Source: Oreohelix idahoensis (taxonomy: Eukaryota; Mollusca; Gastropoda; Stylommatophora; Oreohelicidae). Taken from it: DNA of 64,000 nt. The notes under the pieces are model-generated. The model was not told the origin of the DNA, searched no databases, and saw nothing but the letters and a program-made list of their open reading frames with translations. The DNA is taken from assembly GCA_024509875.1 (NCBI GenBank), contig JAMPIV010022935.1, positions 1 to 64,000 on the forward strand, in the 5' to 3' direction. Below, in pieces: positions 53,501-62,500 of the stretch. Each line of letters opens with the position of its first letter. Position 1 is the stretch's first letter. Made by a program: the position numbers and the translations under genes.

Positions 53501-56500
53501 GCTCAGAAAAATAGCAATAAAGCGATAATACAGGCCAAGAAGATTTCCTGCACTAGATATGTGAAAAACCTTGATAAACTATGCAGATAATCCTCACAGG
53601 AATTTTACAAAATTATCACAGCAAGGAGAACAAGGGATGACATTTTCATCCAACACTAATTATAAAGAACACATTTGAAAGTCAGTGTATGATGAGAGCA
53701 AGCTCACAGAGACATGGGAGGAATACCTAATAGAAATAATGCAGTAGAAATAGCATTGATAACGCCATTCCCTCCAAAGTATGAAAGCATGAAAAGCTAA
53801 AGTCATTGAGCTAGAAATTTGAGAGGTCATAATGAACACGCCTAATAAAAATGCCACCAGAATTTATGGTATAACAGCTGAAGCAGTAGTGGCATGTGAG
53901 GAAACATGATAGAAGTGGTTGCTGCATACATTTGATAACACAAAAGAGAATAGTATGATTGGCAGAAAGTTGTTCTCACAACTAGTCCGATATAACAAAA
54001 TCTTAACTCATTCTAACACGCAAGCCGTATGGTGCGCCAAACTAGCCTTTACTTTTGCCCATTGGCGCATCCTGCTCCAGCATGATATATGCCGCATTTG
54101 AGCGGAAATTATAGAATATCTGGCGAAAGCCAGTTTAAAATCATTTCATTACATCCAGCACACGTGTGTGAATGTTTGTGAGCGAAAAGAAAAATCCTGA
54201 AGCTAAAATTGTGTGCTTTACATCCGTTGCTAGAGTTGCTTTGGATCTAGCCACAGGCCACGTATTACGCCCACTTTATAAGATTCCGAAATTGAACAAA
54301 ACATTAGAAAACAAGTGGCCATAGAGAGTTCATATCATGTAAACACTTCCTGTGGACATCGTATTTTGAACTGGTAGCTAAATAATTATATTGATACTTA
54401 GTTTTTTGCATACTTTTATCAATTAATGACATCATAGGGTTATTTGTTTACATGTAGTGTAGTCATATACATAACACTCATAAACCATTAACGAATCAAC
54501 CTCAATATATAATTTTGAAATGAATTTTAGCGATAATAACCTATTTTCGATTCCGATAAGGATGTTGAACAAACGTGATATTTTTAAGTAAAAAATTAAT
54601 TAATTTGCATGGAAAAGGAATGTGTAAGTGAGATTCCAGTTCAGCAATATGTGACTTCACACAAAAAATGTATATAAATTAAAATTTTCATTTTTTTTTT
54701 TAATCAAACTTCTTGAATTAGTTGTCAACTGGATATACGTTTCATTTCCTGGTGTTTTACTATCATGGGATTAAGTACAGCTGAAATATTTACGTGTATA
54801 TGCATAATTTTTATTCATTTTTGATATTGATTTTTTATTGTTTCTACACTTCACAAGATATAACAAACAATAATAACATCACATAAGAACTCAACATTAT
54901 TTCACAACATTCTGCAGCCAATTTTAAAGTTTGATGTATAATACATAAAGTTAAAGTTAGTTGCTTATCCTTTACAGGACGTGGCAATCAACCCCAGCTT
55001 TTATTTGCTGTTTGTGATTTTTCTAGGCAATTTTTTTTCATTCAGTAGTTTGCCATTGCTTTCTGAACGGTACGGCGCTTATACCATTGTTAAAAATCCA
55101 CACAAAGCGATCTGCTACCAAACCGCCTGCAGCAGGTTTCGAACCTGGTATATCTGGATTATGATATATAATACATATATCTACTAAATTAATATATGTG
55201 TCTACTGCCTGTTTTTAAAACATCACTTGTAGAAAAAAATGTCTGTATATTGGGTACTGGGTAAAACCGAAAAAATGCCTGAGTTAGAATGAGTTAAACT
55301 CTAATGTCACGTCAGTCTTATTGTATGGCTGTGAAACATGGGGAAAAAACAAATAAAGAAGTTACAGACTTTAATAAATGGGTGCTTATGTAGACAAGAA
55401 GGATTGAAATTAAATGACAAGAATCACCAGAGTGGAACTGATGACAAGAACCAGATAAGTGCCAGTGGAACAAGAGATGAGACAAAGGTGCTGGTGATGG
55501 ATAATACACACATTGAAGAAAAAAGTTAATAGCATTACAAGGCAATTCTTGTTTTAAAATCCCCAGGTTAAGACAGGTAGAGGGAGACCAAAGTGTACGA
55601 GTTGGAGAAGAGAAATGGAAACAGAAATGAAAGGTGTGAGGAAGATCTTGAGCTGATGGCACGGGACAGGATGATGTGGCATAAGTTTGGTGAAGGCCTA
55701 AACTCCACAGGGAGCTGAACAGTAAGGATAATGATGATGATGTTGGCATAACTAAATGAGTAAGAAGGAAACAAACAGGAATATAACACCTGTAGAGGCA
55801 TTTCCTTTTAGTAAGAAGGAAACAAACAGGAATATAACACCTGTAGAGGCATTTTCTTTTAGTAAGAAGGAAACAAACAGGAATATAACACCTGTAGAGG
55901 CATTTTCTTTTAGTAAGAAGGAAACAAACAGGAATATAACACCTGTAGAGGCATTTTCTTTTAGTAAGAAGGAAACAAACAGGAATATAACACCTGTAGA
56001 GGCATTTTCTTTTAGTAAGAAGGAAACAAACAGGAATATAACACCCTTAGAGGCATCTTCTTTTAGTAAGAAGGAAACAAACAGGAATATAACACCTGTA
56101 GAGGCATTTCCTTTTAGTAAGAAGGAAACAAACAGGAATATAACACCTGTAGAGGCATTTTCTTTTAGTAAGAAGGAAACAAACAGGAATATAACACCTG
56201 TAGAGGCATTTCCTTTTAGTAAGAAGGAAACAAACAGGAATATAACACCTGTAGAGGCATTTTCTTTTAGTAAGAAGGAAACAAACAGGAAAATAACACC
56301 TGTAGAGGCATTTCCTTTGAGTAAGAAGGAAACAAACAGGTATATAACACCTGTAGAGGCATTTTCTTTTAGTAAGAAGGAAACAAACAGGAATATAACA
56401 CCTGTAGAGGCATTTCCTTTTAGTAAGAAGGAAACAAACAGGAATATAACACATGTAGAGGCATTTTCTTTTAGTAAGAAGGAAACAAACAGGAATATAA

Positions 56501-59500
56501 CACCTGTAGAGGCATTTTCTTTTAGTAAGAAGGAAACAAACAGGAATATAACACCTGTAGTGGCATTTTCTTTTAGTAAGAAGGAAACAAACAGGAATAT
56601 AACACCTGTAGAGGCATTTTCTTTTAGTAAGAAGGAAACAAACAGGAATATAACACCTGTAAAGGCATTTTCTTTTAGTAAGAAGGAAACAAACAGGAAT
56701 ATAACACCTGTAGAGGCATTTCCTTTTAGTAAGAAGGAAACAAACAGGAATATAACACCTGTAGAGGCATTTCTTTTTAGTAAGAAGGAAACAAACAGGA
56801 ATATAACACCTGTAGAGGCATTTCCTTTTAGTAAGAAGAAAACCAGCAGGAATATAACACCTGTAGAGGCATTTTCTTTAGTAAGAAGGAAACAAACAGG
56901 AATATAACACCTGTAGAGGCATTTTCTTTAGTAAGAAGAAAACAAACAGGAATATAACACCTGTAGAGGCATTTCCTTTTAGTAAGAAGGAAACAAACAG
57001 GAATATATCACCTGTAGAGGCATTTCTTTTTAGTAAGAAGGAAACAAACAGGAATATAACACCTGTAGAGGAATTTCTTTTTAGTAAGAAGGAAACCAAC
57101 AGGAATATAACACATGTAGAGGCATTTCTTTTTAGTAAGAAGGAAACAAACAGGAATATAACACATGTAGAGGCATTTTCTTTAGTAAGAATGAAACCTG
57201 GAAAAAGGGGAAGGGGACGACCTAGACGACGGTGGATCCAGGACATCACAGAGAGTTTGAACTTATCTTTGGATGATGCAGGTCGACTTGCCCAGAATCG
57301 TGATGCGTTCAGAGCAGCTGTAATGGAGACAACGTTCTGAAGAGACTACGTCACATGATGATGAAGAAGGAAACAAACAGGAATATAACACCTATAGAGG
57401 CTTTTTTTTTTTCTTCATGCAAGAAAATTTTTTTCAGAAAATTCTAGAATGACAGAAATGACCAATAGTAAAACCAGCACTTGCAGCGAGGTGATGGCAC
57501 CGTTCAGAAGATCCTTGGTTCAATTCCCTGGTATCACTTATGTTACATTTCTTTTGTCTACTGTCCTCCTTTCAGTCTTACGAGTGCCTGCTATTTACCT
57601 GCATGTGTTTATTTATTTATTTACTACTCAAAAGGTTTATTTACTATCCATAGGAGTAAGGTTTCCTTCATTATCTATATGGATAATGTCATCAGAGATT
57701 CATATAAACAACTAAGTAATCACAATAAACTGCTGTTCGCTAGTGACCCATGTTTATTTCACAGCTGTAGACAAATTTAAATCTTAATGCAAGCTACCTA
57801 GATCATGACATTATCAACATAGAGAAGACAGAAATGTTGATAGCAAAATAACTGAAAGTAGCATAATTGGTTAGATAAGACTCTAACTAATGGAAGAGTA
57901 TCTTGCATTATGTTCGTCACAGACAGAAGATTAGACAGAAAAATTGAAATAAAAATATAACAAACCAGTAAAGTGACTTTCAGTTCAGTTTTGAAGCATC
58001 CAAAAATTAAACTCTTCTTCATTACACACTCTCAGACGTCTGCTTGAATATGTTTAAATAAAGCAGTGGTCAGCTTGAAGTTGTTGGTATCTTAGAGTTT
58101 GTCCAGGAATGGTACTACTGACAAGCAAACAAACAACTTGTAAATACAACATAATAACATCATGTTATCATTGTCAGGCCTGGACACTAACCAAAGAACA
58201 AGAAAGATAGATCGTCTGTGAAATGAGGCGTCTGCAAAAAGTAGCAAATAAAACGTGAAAAGTCCTACAGAAGCAGCTGCTAAGGGTACGACATGAAGAT
58301 CAGCATATTGAAAATAAGGAACAATTCAACAAAGTGCGATTGCTCAAAATCCCTAGTTTTTACCAATTTTTAATAAAACATTCTCTGCTCCGGCTCCTCT
58401 CTGGCATTGATAATGACTGCTCCAACTCTGCTTCACTCCATGCTGTTACTCAAATTGTTTTATTTCTAATTCACAGTTTTTAAACAAATGCATACTAAGT
58501 CTATGAACAAAACTTTATTTATTCAATAATTTTCAAACAGTTTAAGTGTCACTTAAACCAGAATAAGTAAATCATGCTTATATTCATTACTAGCTCTGTA
58601 AAAATTATTGCTGCAATCAAATTGTCTTTCATGGCCTAGTGCAGATCATTTAAAATTAACATTAAAGCCAAAGCAGTCACTCTATGCTGGCTTGAATGGT
58701 TTTTTCCATGTTGAATTAACCCTAAAAATGTATGGGAAAAATGTACAAAATTATCTTGGTTTTCAAATAAAACACACCTATTAAATATTTTATTTAATTT
58801 CTATACATTTAATATGATACTATTCATTTTTCTTTCAAAAAATGAAAAAAAAAAGGAAAATGGAGCAGTCCAGATTATCTGTGCTATGGCACTGCTTCAG
58901 GTCCAGGCAAAAAAAACTGCTGTTCCACTGCTATGCACTCCAGCTGCAGACTCTGCACCAAAGGCCTGGGTAAAACCAAATTAAAAGAAATGAAGTTGAA
59001 ATACCTTGGTAGTATTTTCAGCAACGATATCAGATAAGGAATGAGATAAAAATGAGAATTCAGCAAACCAGTTACATAACCTCTCAGCTGACCCAAGTTT
59101 TGAAGAATCCTAAAATGCAAGTGACATTCAGAGAAACACTTGACACAAAATTGTAAACCAACAGTGTCGCTCACATGAGCTTAATTGCCACAACTGTACT
59201 CATCCATTTTTTTAAAAATAGGAGTTTTGGCGAGGCATTCTCCGTTCAACTTAGACAAAATGTTCGTTGGCTGTATTAGGGCTCAAGTCCAAATATAAAA
59301 GACCTTGTGGCTCAATTGCATGTGCATTGGATCAGAAATCAGTAGTTAAGAGCGATGGTAATGCTTGACTGCATTTAAGAGCGATGGTAATGCTTGACTG
59401 CATATGCAGTGACAAAAATAAGTGAAGAAGTAATCTTTTAGGAATAACTAATAAGAGTTCTACACATTACTTTTCACATTGGTTGCATTTCACCAGCCTG

Positions 59501-62500
59501 AATAGTTTCACTATCACAGATATTTCAGAGGAGATCATTATCGTCATACTTTCAAAGAAAACAAACCTCAACTTCTTGTAATGAGTTCATTTTCTGACTC
59601 CACAGAATCAGTACCTATGAGTGGTGGTGCTAAAGAAGATAACAAAACCTCTACTTTGAACAACTCCCTTCAAGCTGCATCTCCTGCCCTGCCTGCAAAT
59701 AGTGCCACAGTTGGCAGCAGTGCACCCAGTAAGAGAATAGAAGATGGGAGATACTTTTTGATGAGGTGCAACAATCAGAAGATCGTTGACATATCAGAAG
59801 CCAAAGGAGTTTGGGCCATTTCACCTGCAAATGAAGGAAGACTCAATAAAGCATTTCATGTATGTTATGCCACATGACTCCAGGCATAGTGTGTATGCCA
59901 CATAATTCTATTGTTATATAATTAGCAAAGCTGCAGTTGAACTTACATTTTCTGGACATTTTGTTACCTGACTTTGAATATCTCCATAATTATATGTGTG
60001 TGTATGCATAATTGTGTTTTGTATGCTTCACCACAGTATCAGTAAGATTTCAACATATGTAACTTCAAGAACAATGAAAGAAACAGTAACAAAGAAAACT
60101 AATTTGGTTAAAAATATTGATATTTATGCTTTAGGAAACTTCAGCTTCTCTGCTATCAAATGGTTTAGTTACATATGTCAAAGTGCAGGGGTGAATTGAG
60201 CATTTAGGGTGCTGCCCGAGGGCCCACTGCTGGGCTTTAGACATTTAGAACCAGTAATCAATGTGGAATCGGTAATCAGTGACCAATGACCCTTTTTTGC
60301 CCAGGGGCTCTAAGCACTGTCAGTCCACCCCTGTCAAAGGGATATTAAATATATTTACAATGTGCTTGAGATTAAAGACTTATTAAAACAAAATACAAGC
60401 ACTTACACATTCTCAAAATAATTGTATTTCATTTGGTATCCTGCTTATTATGCTCTACAGAGTGGAAAAAACGTATACCTCATCTTCTGTGTGCCAGGCA
60501 ATGCTAATTTTCAAGGTTATGCAAGAATGACGTCGTCTGTCAGCAAAAATAGATCTCCTGATTTTCCAGGGTCAGGACTGACTGGAATTTTTAATGTAGA
60601 GTGGATGAAAAGGTAAGTGCCAGATTTAATTAGAGCTCACTCTTATTTAAAATCATGATACTGAATCCCAGATGTAACCAACAGTAAGTAAGCACCAGAA
60701 TCTAAAATTAACAGAGTATGTGTGAGTTTGAATCACATTTTTTGTTCTTTTTGCTTATTTTGCTTATGCTGTGAATTGTCACAAGTGTCCTTGATTAGTG
60801 GTTTATGCTCTAGTTTGCATAGTCTGAACTGATGTGTTGTCATGTTGTGTTTCTGTAAGATATTTGTGATCCCCTTTGATATTTCTTCTTCTGGGTCTTC
60901 TTCAACTCCTCCATTGTATCTGAGGTTATTTGTTGCTGGTTCACTGGAATTTGTCCTCATTAGATGCCCAACTTGTTCATAATTTCAAATATATACCTTT
61001 ACTGGTTCTGTACCAGGTGTTGACCCTGACTCTTCATTTATCACTAAGTTATTTTGTGTTTAATTACCCACTTTCCTCTGACATCTCATTTGATAGGTGT
61101 TGTTCTTTTTCTTTCTTTTTGGCTGAGGGGTTTGGTTCCTAATTTGGTTAATAGTGCATTTGCCAGTTGTTTCTGTTTAGTCATTTGGATCTTTGAATGC
61201 TTGAAGACTGGGATAAGCTGGCAGGTCAGACTACTGCTTCTTTACTTCTAATTTCAGTCTCTCTGTATAATTATTCATTAGTTGTAACATAATACTAAGG
61301 TGAAGGATAGCCAGATTCCATTTGGAGAAACAGCCCTATAAGATGTGAACACTTACAATATCTTTGTAAATGTAGAAAGTTGGAGGAAGAGACAGTGACA
61401 TCAAAATAAGAACATAGAGGGCAAGAGGGGCTTTCATTTCCAAAGGAAATACATAAAAATTTATAGAAATAAAGTTCAACGCTAAAATAAGAATTTTCAA
61501 CTCAGATTTCAAACAGTCCTATTGTTGATCTCTGAAACATGAGAGCAACAAAAATAACCAAAAAAGAGTTTTATAATTTGGATGCTTGCTTAAAACGGAA
61601 GGATTAAAATTGTATGACTGGATCACCACTGTGGAAATCATGGAAAGAACTACACACATACCAGCAGAACAGTAAGTGAAGAAAGCCAGTGAATAAACCA
61701 GCTGATAGCATTACAAGACAGTCCTTGAATCCCCAGAATAAAAGAAATAGTAGAAGACCTTACGCATTGGTTTAGTTTAGTTTAAGGACTATCTTCATTG
61801 CACACAGACTCAGTGCTCCAATCTCCTTCCTTAGATCACACAGGGAGGTCATGACGCTCAATGTGAGCAACCCTGAGCCCATATCAGTAAGGAATCAGCA
61901 ACTGGTACAGACAGATACCTTCACATACCTAGGAAGCATAGTAACACCAGACGGTGGCGCAGGCAAAGACATCAACATCAGAATGAATAAGGCAAGAACA
62001 GCCTTCTTTAGCCTAAATAACATCTGGAAGTCCTCCCAATACAGCACAAGCACAAAATTAAGATTATACCAGAGTTGCGTGCTTTCTGTGCTTCTCTATG
62101 ATGCGGAATGCTGGAGAGTCACAGAGAAGGAAATGTCAAAATTGTCCTCTTTTCACACAACATGCCTAAGAAAAATTCACCGAATCTTTTGGCCGAATAC
62201 CATCACCAACCAAGATCTGCTTACTCGTAGCAAGCAAGAGGACATGCACACCATCATAGCTGGCAGACGCTGGAGCTGGGTTGGTCATGTCCTCAGAAGA
62301 GACCCCGATGCCATCACAAGAACAGCTATGCTTTGGACCCCTGAAGGAAAGCGAAAGAGAGGCCGACCAAAAACAACTTGGCGGAGGACTGTGGAGGCTG
62401 AGATGCAAAGAATGAACCAGAGTTGGGGCACTGTACGAAGGATGGCCACCGACCGTGCAAAGTGGAATCAATTTGTTGTTGCCCTACAAGACGCCACTAG

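Noticed and set aside
55060..55165. tRNA-like GGTTCGAAACC
   Set aside because: Part of a local hairpin (CAGGTTTCGAACCTG) with no A box at the right distance.
55756..56907. 383-codon ORF as a protein gene
   Set aside because: It is the translation of the 51-bp minisatellite, starts within it, has no splice or promoter context and lies in an intron.
55759..57198. CRISPR-like array
   Set aside because: Units are contiguous with no unique spacers, and the genome is animal.
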